Assembly (NCBI GenBank): GCA_963578605.1
Contig: CAUZEA010000023.1
Location: forward strand, 1 to 62,687
DNA length: 62,687 nucleotides
Direction of reading: 5' to 3'
Source: JAKVCB01 sp963578605
GTDB taxonomy: Bacteria; Planctomycetota; Planctomycetia; Pirellulales; Lacipirellulaceae
The notes beneath the pieces were generated by a model, which saw nothing but the letters and a program-made list of their open reading frames with translations, did not search any database and was not told the origin of the DNA. The translations under genes and the position numbers were made by a program. This document shows positions 25,067-33,729 of the stretch, in pieces. The first letter of the stretch is position 1. Each line of letters starts with the position of its first letter.

Positions 25067-25833
25067 CAGAAGTGATGGATGCAATCGCTGGCGAGTTGAC
25101 GAAGTATTCGCTGATCACTGCGTTCGCCCTGATTGGTATCACGGTCTGGTTTTCGTACGCAGTGTCAGACCGGCTGACTCGGGGACGCGTGCACGGTTCG
25201 GCAATCGCGATTCTGATTGGGCTGGTACTTGCTTACGTCGGCGGTTACCTCACCGAGGGTAAGAATGGAATTGCCGACGTCGCCATCTTTTCCGGTATTG
25301 GACTGATGGGCGGGGCAATGTTTCGCGATCTTGCGATTGTGGCGACCGCCTTCGGCGTGCGGCTGGAAGAGTTTCTGAAAACCGGTATCAGCGGAGTCGT
25401 ATCGCTGTTTGCCGGTGTCGTCTTGTCGTTCATCGTTGGCGGTTGTGTCGCTTACGCGTTTGGTTACCAAGATGCGGTGAGCATGACGACGATTGGGGCG
25501 GGCGCTGCAACTTATATTGTGGGTCCCGTAACCGGTGGCGCAATTGGAGCAACCGGCGAAGTTATGGCGATCAGCATCGCCGCAGGGCTGGTCAAGTCAA
25601 TCCTGGTCATGACGATGACTCCGCTGATTGCGCCCTGGATCGGTCTCGACAATCCGCGTTCCGCACTCATCTTTGGCGGACTGATGGGCACAACCAGCGG
25701 AGTCGCAGCCGGACTCGCCGCGACCGACCCCAAGCTGGTGCCCTACGGTGCGATGACGGCAACTTTCTATACCGGCCTCGGCTGTTTGCTCGGCCCGTCA
25801 GTTATCTACATGATCATGCGGGCGATTGTATGA
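25063..25833 (+). CDS. madM: Malonate transporter subunit MadM
   Basis: The 256-residue membrane protein has about eight helices and the MadM pattern VHGSAIAILIGLVLAYVGG, FSGIGLMGGAMFRDLAIVAT, GAATYIVGPVTGGAIGA and GLMGTTSGVAAGLAATDPKL. It overlaps madL by 4 bp and must be the second carrier subunit. The pair lies inside the repeat-bounded island between transposase relics, so horizontal acquisition is likely. Without decarboxylase genes the imported acid may be used by chromosomal enzymes elsewhere, or the carrier may take a related dicarboxylate. Confidence 0.9.
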   Translation: MTEVMDAIAGELTKYSLITAFALIGITVWFSYAVSDRLTRGRVHGSAIAILIGLVLAYVGGYLTEGKNGIADVAIFSGIGLMGGAMFRDLAIVATAFGVRLEEFLKTGISGVVSLFAGVVLSFIVGGCVAYAFGYQDAVSMTTIGAGAATYIVGPVTGGAIGATGEVMAISIAAGLVKSILVMTMTPLIAPWIGLDNPRSALIFGGLMGTTSGVAAGLAATDPKLVPYGAMTATFYTGLGCLLGPSVIYMIMRAIV

Positions 25834-26041
25834 GTGAGATGTCTTGCAGAACTGGCTGATTCTAAAGAATGGCGATCACGCAATCGAACCCGACGGACAG
25901 CACGGCGGGTACTCTTATCGTCGCCGAGGCATGCGCGCCAAGGACGCACCCGACGGGGCGGGGAGGATAGACCGCGGCCTTGTCTGTGAAGGACGATCTG
26001 CTGCGAATGGGCAATCGGGCGGCACCGGGTCGACCTCGGCC

Positions 26042-26098
26042 GCCCTGGTGAAGCGGGTGTTTGAAGTTGACCCATTAGCGTGTCCCAAATGTGGAAAC
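26042..26098 (+). pseudogene. Transposase relic with zinc-finger-like CPKCG
   Basis: ALVKRVFEVDPLACPKCGN is a block found near the C-terminus of IS91/IS801- or IS66-like transposases (KRVFExDPLxCPxCG). The surrounding frame (25844-26164) loses similarity on both sides. It probably belonged to the same kind of element as the relic at 24225-24377. Confidence 0.55.
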
Positions 26099-26206
26099 AA
26101 ACGTCATCTGAGGAAGTGTCGTGGGAAATGGCCTTCCCCCCTCAAACTGATCCAGTCTTCATGAGAGAATCGCATCCGGGCGCAGCCCGGAAAGGACTCT
26201 CTGAAG

Positions 26207-26335
26207 ATGAAAGAAGACACGACACACGACCGATCAGATTATCGAGAAGCTCCGCCAGGCGGACATTGCTCTTGGCAAGGGCCAGAAGGTCTCCGAGATC
26301 TGCAAGATTCTGGAGATCACCGAACAGCGAGCCGC
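26207..26335 (+). pseudogene. IS3-family OrfA relic
   Basis: After a one-base frameshift in the fourth A of atgaaagaag, the frame reads HTTDQIIEKLRQADIALGKG, then QKVSEICKILEITEQ, the helix-turn-helix start of IS3-family OrfA transposases. It is cut after about 40 residues by the 47-bp repeat at 26321. Upstream, a CCGGGCGCAGCCCGG palindrome (about 26174-26190) may be part of the element end. Confidence 0.75.
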
Positions 26336-26367
26336 ATGAACGGACCTACGTGGACATGGACACGTTT
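26321..26367. repeat. 47-bp direct repeat, right copy
   Basis: This is identical to 24331-24377. Here it truncates the IS3 OrfA relic. Confidence 0.95.
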
Positions 26368-26379
26368 GAAGGGGGCAGG

Positions 26380-26581
26380 TCCCGGGTAAGTTGTCAGCTC
26401 GTTCCAATTGCCACGGGGCTTTTGCTCCCGACGGAGGTAGGCAATTCCCCGCTCAATGGCCCTGCACCTGTTTGGCGTTGACCGGCTGCCCGGCTTCAGG
26501 GGGCTGTTGTGCCCAGCCAAACGACACAAGCGACACAACCGCTACGCTTACCACCAGGCTCAGCCGCGTTGCAAGTGTCAT
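26380..26581 (-). pseudogene. Truncated 5' end of a DUF4159 gene copy
   Basis: This is the duplicate of the first ~68 codons of the gene at 16023-18371. It keeps the start codon and signal-peptide coding region, then a 2-bp deletion near 26459 shifts the frame before IERGIAYLRREQKPRGNWNE. The copy ends at the island junction and cannot make a DUF4159 protein. Confidence 0.85.
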
Positions 26582-26812
26582 CGGTCAAGACCCCCAGACA
26601 AAAACTTCCCTCCTACCCTAAATAGTTTAGAGTTCAGGAGTTGGAGCGGTAACTCAGATCGGTCGATTTGATTGTCGCGATGGGTTGCCAACGATAGAAT
26701 GTTGTGCACCGTGGCGGTCCAACTCGCGTCACGAACCATTTGCCCTGGGGCGGTGGTCACTTTGTCAAAACTCGGGCCCCGGTGGTCCCAACGTTCATTC
26801 CAGATGAGGATT
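26380..26812. repeat. ~435-bp direct repeat, right copy
   Basis: This is the partner of 18168-18602. It runs from the DUF4159 gene fragment through the intergenic region into the moxR start codon (26804), after which the real moxR gene continues. Confidence 0.93.
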
Positions 26813-27838
26813 CCTCTTTTGTCCACGAAGACCCGCAATTTGGGAGAAGTCCTGCAGGAATTTCGCCAGCATCGCCAGCTGATGCAAGCGGAGCTGCAAA
26901 AAGTGATCATTGGACAGGATGCGGTTATTGAGCAAATTTTCGCGGCCATCTTTACACATGGTCACTGCCTGCTTGAAGGTGTACCCGGCCTCGCCAAGAC
27001 ACTGATGGTTAGCACGCTCTCCCAGATCCTTGAGCTGGAGTTCAAGCGGATCCAGTTTACACCCGACCTGATGCCGTCCGATATCACCGGGACCAATGTC
27101 TTGGAGGAGGATGATCAGGGACGCCGATCGTTCCGCTTTGTCGAAGGCCCCATCTTTACGAACATTCTGCTTGCCGACGAAATCAACCGGACGCCGCCCA
27201 AGACTCAAGCAGCCCTGCTGCAAGCCATGCAAGAGCGGGAGGTGACAGTCGGTCAAACGACCTACACGCTCCCAAATCCCTTTTTTACGATCGCCACCCA
27301 GAACCCCATCGAACAAGAGGGGACCTACCCGCTGCCAGAGGCACAACTCGACCGCTTTATGTTTAACATCAAGGTCGATTATCCAACACTTGGCGAAGAA
27401 GAGAGAATCCTGGCAGCGACCACGCGACATGAACAACCAGAGGTTTCGCATGTCCTCTCGGCGAGGGCAATTCTTAATTTGCAGAAACTCGTTTCGTCAG
27501 TTGCCGTCAGTGAGTACATCATCAAATATGTCGCTGCGCTGGTCCGCGCCACGCGACCCAAAGATGAGTCGGCACCCCAGTTTATCCGGGAACTTGTCGA
27601 TTGGGGAGCTGGCCCCCGTGCCGGACAGTTTTTGATTCATGGCGGCAAAGCGCTGGCTGCCATGGACGGTCGGTTCAGTGTCGCGATTGAAGATGTTCAG
27701 AAAGTGACGATCCCCGTGTTGCGCCATCGTGTGAGTACCAACTTCCAGGCACAAGCCGAAGGGTTGACGACCGAAGATGTGATTGACCGGCTGGTCGAAG
27801 AAATTCCGATTCCTGACATCCCCAAGTTCGCGGGATGA
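26804..27838 (+). CDS. MoxR-family AAA+ ATPase
   Basis: The 344-residue protein has a Walker A GVPGLAKT (about 60-67), Walker B NILLADEINRTPPKTQAAL, sensor 1 FFTIATQNPIEQEGTYPLPE and an AQLDRF arginine region, the standard MoxR order. MoxR ATPases are thought to work as chaperones with VWA-domain proteins. The start at ATG 26804 is at the very end of the duplicated segment; longer in-frame starts would read through the repeat. It heads a plus-strand cluster with DUF58, BatA-like and VWA genes. Confidence 0.93.
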   Translation: MRIPLLSTKTRNLGEVLQEFRQHRQLMQAELQKVIIGQDAVIEQIFAAIFTHGHCLLEGVPGLAKTLMVSTLSQILELEFKRIQFTPDLMPSDITGTNVLEEDDQGRRSFRFVEGPIFTNILLADEINRTPPKTQAALLQAMQEREVTVGQTTYTLPNPFFTIATQNPIEQEGTYPLPEAQLDRFMFNIKVDYPTLGEEERILAATTRHEQPEVSHVLSARAILNLQKLVSSVAVSEYIIKYVAALVRATRPKDESAPQFIRELVDWGAGPRAGQFLIHGGKALAAMDGRFSVAIEDVQKVTIPVLRHRVSTNFQAQAEGLTTEDVIDRLVEEIPIPDIPKFAG

Positions 27839-28038
27839 CACACTGAATAGACAGCGGAGTACCAGGCGGGGAGATGTTTCCCGCTGATTCGCCGTGCATT
27901 CCCAATTTGCCGCATGCGGTGTTCGCAGCAGACTCAACATCACAAACCAAGGAACCACAGACCCAGTTTTCTGCTGCCTCCAGCAACCAGCCGTGAACCT
28001 GATTTGACCGCTGCGATTCGAAAGGCTGCCCCGCTCCC

Positions 28039-28935
28039 ATGTCGACAGTCGAGAAATATCTCAAACCGGAAGTGATTCGCCAGATTTCCCGGCTCGATCT
28101 TCGCGCTCAATTCATCGTGAAAGGGTTTTTACAAGGACTGCATGCCAGTCCCTTTCAAGGCTTTTCAGTTGAGTTCAGCGAACATCGCAAATACACGCCG
28201 GGCGACGACCCGCAAGACATTGATTGGCTCGTTTTTGCAAAAACCGACAAGTACTACATCAAGAAGTTTGAAGCCGAGACCAATATCACCGGTTATCTGG
28301 CAATGGATTTAAGCGAATCGATGGGCTACACCTACCGGCAGCAACTGACCAAGTTTGACTATGCAATCTGCCTGGCAGCGGCGATCTGCTATTTGATGGT
28401 CCACCAGAATGATCCTGTCGGGCTGGTCACTTTCGACGAGCAAATCAAGAATTGCTTGCCGCCCAAGTCGAAACGCCAGCAGATCGGCAATGTTCTTTCC
28501 CTGTTGGCGAATCTTCAGCCGCAGGGAAAAACCGATATTGCCCGCAGCCTGGGCCAACTGGCCGCAATGCTCAAGCACGCCAGTCTGGTGATGATCTTTA
28601 GCGATCTGTTAGCGGATCCGGAAGCAATCCTTGCTGCTTTACGCCGCCTCCGCCATGACGGAAATGACGTGATCTTGTTCCACATCCTTGATGAAGCCGA
28701 GGTTCAGTTTCCATTTACCGGACTGGTCGATTTGGAGGAACCTGAATCGCACACCCATCTGGAAGTCGATGCCGATAGTTTCCGCCGCGATTACTTGAAA
28801 GAGATCGAGTCTTTTCGCGAAGCCTATCACCGCGACTGTTTTCAGAGCGGTATCGATTACGTTCAGCTCGATACAAGTATGCCCTTCGATCGTGCCTTGA
28901 CTGAATACCTGATTAGCAGGCGTTCTCGTGGATAA
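28039..28935 (+). CDS. DUF58 domain protein
   Basis: The 298-residue protein has the DUF58 core VEFSEHRKYTPGDDPQDIDW and FAKTDKYYIKKFEAETN, then a VWA-like segment (LAMDLSESMGY, with a DxSxS MIDAS-type motif), PVGLVTFDEQI and LVMIFSDLL. DUF58 proteins accompany MoxR ATPases. No signal peptide is present. It starts 200 bp after moxR; the gap shows nothing of note. Confidence 0.9.
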   Translation: MSTVEKYLKPEVIRQISRLDLRAQFIVKGFLQGLHASPFQGFSVEFSEHRKYTPGDDPQDIDWLVFAKTDKYYIKKFEAETNITGYLAMDLSESMGYTYRQQLTKFDYAICLAAAICYLMVHQNDPVGLVTFDEQIKNCLPPKSKRQQIGNVLSLLANLQPQGKTDIARSLGQLAAMLKHASLVMIFSDLLADPEAILAALRRLRHDGNDVILFHILDEAEVQFPFTGLVDLEEPESHTHLEVDADSFRRDYLKEIESFREAYHRDCFQSGIDYVQLDTSMPFDRALTEYLISRRSRG

Positions 28936-29001
28936 CGGTCATCGAACCGGTGCTTTTCATCCCCCAATTTTCACCCCCTGCGACCTGCTCCTTTCGATTT
29001 C

Positions 29002-31146
29002 ATGACCTTTGTGACTCCCGCACTTCTGGCTGGTGCCTTGCTCGTCGGTTTGCCGATCGTGTTGCACCTGGTGATGCGCCGCCGGCCACAAAGGCTGATC
29101 TTCCCGGCATTGCGTTTTGTGCAGAATCGCCGCTCGGCAAATCAGACACGGTTGCGCCTGCGGCACCTGTTGCTGTTGCTGTTGCGTTGCGGGCTCATTG
29201 TGTTTTTGGCGATCGCACTGGCGCGACCGACGATCCGGGGTTCTGGTCGCTTGGGTGGGCAGGATGCGCCCATTGCCGCGGCTGTTGTGATCAATAATTC
29301 ACCGCGGATGGAGTACCGGCAAAAGAACCACACCCGACTGCAGCGGGCCCAGGAAATGGTGGCCTGGCTGCTGGACGAGTTGCCGATCGATACCCCGGTT
29401 GCAGTGGTTGCCCGTGGCGATCGCTACCGGGGATTTTCCGCCGATCGCGACGCAGCCCAGCTCAGGACGGCGCGACTAACCACCAGCGCTGTCACCGTAC
29501 CGCTCGACCAGGCCATTGCCGATGCACTCGATTTGCTGGAACAAAAAAAAGAAGACTACCGCGGTGAAGTCTTTGTGGTGACCGATATGGCTCAAGTCGA
29601 CTGGAAACCCCAAGCGCTGGATGCGTTTGCACAGCAATTGGAACGACTTCCCGAGGTCTCTGTCTATATCATTGATGTCGGGGCCGAGGAGCCAACCAAT
29701 GTTGGTATCGGGCAACTGCAATTGAGCGCCGACTTCCTCACCGAAGGAACGACACTTGACATCGAGGCCCGACTCGTGCCGACACTGCCGCCGGCGTCCA
29801 CATCGCCTCAGCCTCCCCGGCGGGTCGCACTCTACCTGGAGAACCCCGCAAAACAAGAGGATCAAAAGCGGGGTGAAAAACTCGTTGAACTTGCGGGCAA
29901 TGCCGATCAAGTGGTTCGCTTTTCCCTCGACAACCTCCCGTTGGGAACGCATCAAGGCTATGTCCGCATTGACGGCAACGATCCGCTTGTCATCGACAAC
30001 ACGCGGTACTTCACCGTCGAAGTCTGGCCGCCACGCAGAGTTCTCATTGCGGCAGAGAATCCGGAGAGTGCTGTTTTTCTCCGCGAAGCGCTGGCGCCGC
30101 AAGACCTCCCGCTTCGATTCGAATGCGACGTTCAACTAATGGCGGATCTTGAAGGGTTCCCCTTGGATAACTACAAGGCGGTTTGTTTGCTCGACCCCAC
30201 GAAATTAAGTCCTGTCGTCTGGGAATCGCTCGCCGACTTCGTTCAGCAGGGGGGAGGCTTAGGCGTGTTCCTGGGCCGCAACGCGCGACGCGGTCAGCTG
30301 GGCGAATCGGCACCCCCACAACTCCTCGCCGGGCCACTCCGTTGGACTTCGCGGAATGAAACCTTTCTTCGTCCGGTGTTGTTCGATCATCCACTCTTGA
30401 ATCCCCTGGCCGCTTACACCCAATCCATTCCCTGGTCGCTGTTTCCAGTGTTCAAGTACTGGGAGTTTGACAAGCTCGCCGACGGTGCGCACGTCATTTG
30501 CAGCTTTGCCAATGGTGACCCCGCCATTGTTGAGCGCAACGTTGGTAAAGGCCGAGTGCTCACCATGACAACCCCTATTTCCGACGTGGCCTATCGTGAC
30601 CCCTGGAACCTCTTGCCTACCGGTCCCGACGCCTGGCCCTTTATCGTCCTGGCAGGAGGAATGGCCGATTACCTGAGTGGGGCCCACGACGACCTGCTCA
30701 ACTACCAGGCTGGGCAAAATGTGGTGATGCGCCTGGCCGTACCGCAACAGACCAATAACTACGTCCTGCGTTTGCCAACCGGGGAGTCCCTGCGGCAGTC
30801 ATTGGCGGCAGCATCGAATGATGTCCTGATCACGGCCACTTCCGAACTCGGTAACTACCGGTTGCAGGCCGGAGGCAAGCAGGCGGTGCTCGACCGTGGG
30901 TTCAGTGTGAATGCCGCCAGCGAAATTAGCGAAGTACAACGCATTCCCTTCGCAGAAATCCAGCAAGCATTGGGCAAAGATCGTGTCCAATTCGCTCAAA
31001 CTACCGATGAAATTGAAATCAAGGTGGGTCTCGGTCGCGTGGGGCGGGAGTTGTTTCCGTGGCTTATCGGTGCCGTCGCCCTCGTACTCGGGGCAGAGCA
31101 CCTGCTCGCCAACCGGTTTTATCGAAGTGATTTCAGCCAGAATTAA
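29002..31146 (+). CDS. BatA-domain membrane protein
   Basis: The 714-residue protein starts with the BatA/aerotolerance N-terminal module (FVTPALLAGALLVGLPIVLH, RRRPQRLIFPALRFVQ, LRHLLLLLLRCGLIVFLAIA) with two membrane helices. A VWA-like part follows (IAAAVVINNSPRM, VFVVTDMAQVDW), in which the MIDAS DxSxS is replaced by NNS. A C-terminal region ends in a last helix (LFPWLIGAVALVLGAEHLL). A glutamine-amidotransferase-like middle (about 345-550) is probable. It acts in the cytoplasmic membrane with the neighbouring MoxR/DUF58 proteins. Confidence 0.87.
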   Translation: MTFVTPALLAGALLVGLPIVLHLVMRRRPQRLIFPALRFVQNRRSANQTRLRLRHLLLLLLRCGLIVFLAIALARPTIRGSGRLGGQDAPIAAAVVINNSPRMEYRQKNHTRLQRAQEMVAWLLDELPIDTPVAVVARGDRYRGFSADRDAAQLRTARLTTSAVTVPLDQAIADALDLLEQKKEDYRGEVFVVTDMAQVDWKPQALDAFAQQLERLPEVSVYIIDVGAEEPTNVGIGQLQLSADFLTEGTTLDIEARLVPTLPPASTSPQPPRRVALYLENPAKQEDQKRGEKLVELAGNADQVVRFSLDNLPLGTHQGYVRIDGNDPLVIDNTRYFTVEVWPPRRVLIAAENPESAVFLREALAPQDLPLRFECDVQLMADLEGFPLDNYKAVCLLDPTKLSPVVWESLADFVQQGGGLGVFLGRNARRGQLGESAPPQLLAGPLRWTSRNETFLRPVLFDHPLLNPLAAYTQSIPWSLFPVFKYWEFDKLADGAHVICSFANGDPAIVERNVGKGRVLTMTTPISDVAYRDPWNLLPTGPDAWPFIVLAGGMADYLSGAHDDLLNYQAGQNVVMRLAVPQQTNNYVLRLPTGESLRQSLAAASNDVLITATSELGNYRLQAGGKQAVLDRGFSVNAASEISEVQRIPFAEIQQALGKDRVQFAQTTDEIEIKVGLGRVGRELFPWLIGAVALVLGAEHLLANRFYRSDFSQN

Positions 31147-31244
31147 GAGACTTTCATTGCCTCAAACGCCTGCGTTGCAATCCTCTGTTGGAGATCGCTG
31201 CGACCCCAACGGGCGTTTCGGCTGCTGAACAGCAGAATCACAAT

Positions 31245-33536
31245 ATGCAGAACCTCTCCATCCATCCCATCGTCAATCCGTGGCTGGTAACGCTGGCTGT
31301 GGTTGTGCTGATGGCGATGGTCTTCATCCAACCAAAACACGTACGCCTGAAGCCGGCGCAAACCGCAACGCTTGTCCTGTTGCGATTGCTGGTGGTGTTG
31401 ATGACCCTGTTGGTGATGTTGCGCCCCACTTGGATTTACAGCGAACTCCGTCCTCAGAAGTCATCGCTGGTGGTACTGATCGATGATTCCCGCAGCATGC
31501 AGGTAGCCGATTCGATTGCCGACGCTTCCCGTTACCTGGCGGCAAAAACGCTCCTGGCCGATGCCACCCCCGATTTGACGGAGCTCGCCGATAAAATCGA
31601 TTTCAAGGCTTACACATTTGCCGATACCACCCGCCCCGTAGAAATGACCGACGAGGGACTCCGCCTGCCTGCCACTCCCAATGGATTGCAGACAGCCCTG
31701 GGTGCAGCTCTGGAAGACGTGCTTCAGCGGGAAGCCTCCTCCCGCGTGCGGGCGATCCTCCTCTTGAGTGACGGCGCCCAGCGCGCCTTGCCACCTCGGG
31801 ACCTCGCGCCACAGCTGGCAGCCAGACGGTTGGCAGCCGAGGGGATTCCCCTCTACACGTTTGCTTTCGGTAAGCCTGGAGGAAGCGGTCGAGCCGATCT
31901 GCGGGTCGAGGACCTCGTCGTGAGCAGCACGATCTTTGCCTTGGCACCCACCGTGGTTCGCGCCAATGTAGTGGCCCGTGGCTTTGCCAATCAGTTCGTG
32001 CGCGCACAACTGCTTTGGGAAAACGACTCAGGGGACATGGAGGTGGTCGATACAAAGCAGCTCTCCATCGGCCTGGCCGGAGAACCAATACCGATCGAGC
32101 TGCGGTATGTCCCACCGGCACCCGGCGAACGTAAAATCGCCGTCCGCGTGGAGCCCCAAGAAGGAGAATTGGTCACCTCCAACAATCAAACGGGGACCTT
32201 TGTCTCGGTTCGCGCAGGCGGGATCAATGTGTTGTACCTGGTGGGAGCCACGCGAATTGGCGGAGGGCCGGGCTTGGAGCAGCGGTTTGTGCGGGCCGCA
32301 ATTGCCGAGTCGCCAGATATCGTTCTCCAGCGCAGGTTCTTCAATTACCGCCAGCCAGAACAAGATATCCGGGAAGCACTTGGTCAGGGGCAACTCAATG
32401 TCATTGTGCTGGATGATGTCGATCAACTTGCCCTGAATCAGGAAAGTTGGCAGGCTATTGCCGACCTGGTTACACACGGTGCAGGGCTCATGGTACTGGG
32501 TGGGTTTCACAGCTTTGGCCCCGGGGGATATCGCGAGTTGCCACTGGCCGATGTCCTGCCTATCGAAATCGGCTTTGCCGAACGGCAAAATTTTGATGAG
32601 CCGCTCCGACACGATGTCCATGTGACCTCCCCTACGAAAATGCGACCTGCGAATCCGTTGGGGCAGCGGCACCCCGTCATGCAACTTGACAGTCCTTCCG
32701 AGGAGGCAACCTCGAATGATGCGGCCTGGAACAAGCTGCCCCCTCTGGACGGCCTGAATCTGTTTGATCGCCGCCAGCTTAAGCCCAACGCTCTGGTCCT
32801 TGCCGAAAGTGACGACGAAAACCAGTATCCCCTCCTGGTAGCCGGGCAACCTGGTGCGGGACGCAGCCTCGCGTTTGCAGGCGATTCTACCTGGCGCTGG
32901 CCAATGCACGGCTTTGGAGCTGAGCACCGCCGCTTTTGGCGCCAATGTATTTTGTGGCTCGCCAAGAAGGATCGCCCGACCGACAGTCGTGCCTGGATAC
33001 GGCTGGCTACCAGGCGGGTCAAACAGGGCGGCCGACTCGACCTGGTCTGCGGTGCAAATGACCCGCAGTTCATGCCCATCAGCACGGCCAGGATTGACGT
33101 CGAAGTCGAAACCCCTGACGGAGCCCGCCTGACGCTGAAAACCAGGAGAAAAGGGTCGAATTGGTCGGCTTCGTTCCGCGACACACTCGAGCCAGGTGAC
33201 TACGTCGTGCACGTCGTGGCTTACGAGGGTGACGACCAGCTCGGTACGGTTAAGGCCCGTTTCTTGGTTCCACAACAGGATCTGGAACTCGATCGCCCTG
33301 CCAGTGATCCGGGTCTTTTGGCCCAACTTTCACAGCTAACTTCGGAAACAGGTGGTGCATCACTTGCCCCGGAACAGTTGCCCGTCTTGCTGGCAGACCT
33401 CGCCCGTCAGCCACCAGTGTTCAAGAAAGAAGTGCTAGCCAAAATTACCTACTGGGACACTTGGCCTTTCCTGCTGTTGTTTGTCGCGCTGCTCACCGCC
33501 GAATGGTATCTCCGCAAGCGGTGGGGCCTGGTTTAA
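31245..33536 (+). CDS. VWA / glutamine-amidotransferase-like membrane protein
   Basis: The 763-residue protein has two N-terminal helices (WLVTLAVVVLMAMVFI and LVLLRLLVVLMTLLVMLRP) and a VWA domain with an intact MIDAS (LVVLIDDSRSMQ, AILLLSDGAQR). A beta-sandwich follows, then a GATase1-like domain (GLMVLGGFHSFGPGGY, about 425-445), and finally a C-terminal helix (WPFLLLFVALLTAEWYL). This is the typical last gene of planctomycete MoxR clusters. ATG 31245 is preferred over TTG 31188, because the earlier start would add 19 uncharacteristic residues. Confidence 0.87.
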   Translation: MQNLSIHPIVNPWLVTLAVVVLMAMVFIQPKHVRLKPAQTATLVLLRLLVVLMTLLVMLRPTWIYSELRPQKSSLVVLIDDSRSMQVADSIADASRYLAAKTLLADATPDLTELADKIDFKAYTFADTTRPVEMTDEGLRLPATPNGLQTALGAALEDVLQREASSRVRAILLLSDGAQRALPPRDLAPQLAARRLAAEGIPLYTFAFGKPGGSGRADLRVEDLVVSSTIFALAPTVVRANVVARGFANQFVRAQLLWENDSGDMEVVDTKQLSIGLAGEPIPIELRYVPPAPGERKIAVRVEPQEGELVTSNNQTGTFVSVRAGGINVLYLVGATRIGGGPGLEQRFVRAAIAESPDIVLQRRFFNYRQPEQDIREALGQGQLNVIVLDDVDQLALNQESWQAIADLVTHGAGLMVLGGFHSFGPGGYRELPLADVLPIEIGFAERQNFDEPLRHDVHVTSPTKMRPANPLGQRHPVMQLDSPSEEATSNDAAWNKLPPLDGLNLFDRRQLKPNALVLAESDDENQYPLLVAGQPGAGRSLAFAGDSTWRWPMHGFGAEHRRFWRQCILWLAKKDRPTDSRAWIRLATRRVKQGGRLDLVCGANDPQFMPISTARIDVEVETPDGARLTLKTRRKGSNWSASFRDTLEPGDYVVHVVAYEGDDQLGTVKARFLVPQQDLELDRPASDPGLLAQLSQLTSETGGASLAPEQLPVLLADLARQPPVFKKEVLAKITYWDTWPFLLLFVALLTAEWYLRKRWGLV

Positions 33537-33729
33537 GTTCACTCTGTTCACCACCCGTTTTTCAATCCGGACCTGAGGACCGGGCCAGCCTGGGAGAACG
33601 ACCAGGTTGGCAAGAACTGCTATCGTACCAGCCCGTATTCCCTTGCCCACGGCCTGCCGGCGTGGAGGTTTCCGAACATCCTCGCCGGTTGACTCCCAAC
33701 CGTGCTGCCTTCCATGTTAGCATGGATTC

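Noticed and set aside
32028..33326. 432-codon minus-strand open frame
   Set aside because: It is the complement of the VWA/GATase gene in the same codon phase pattern; no family features.
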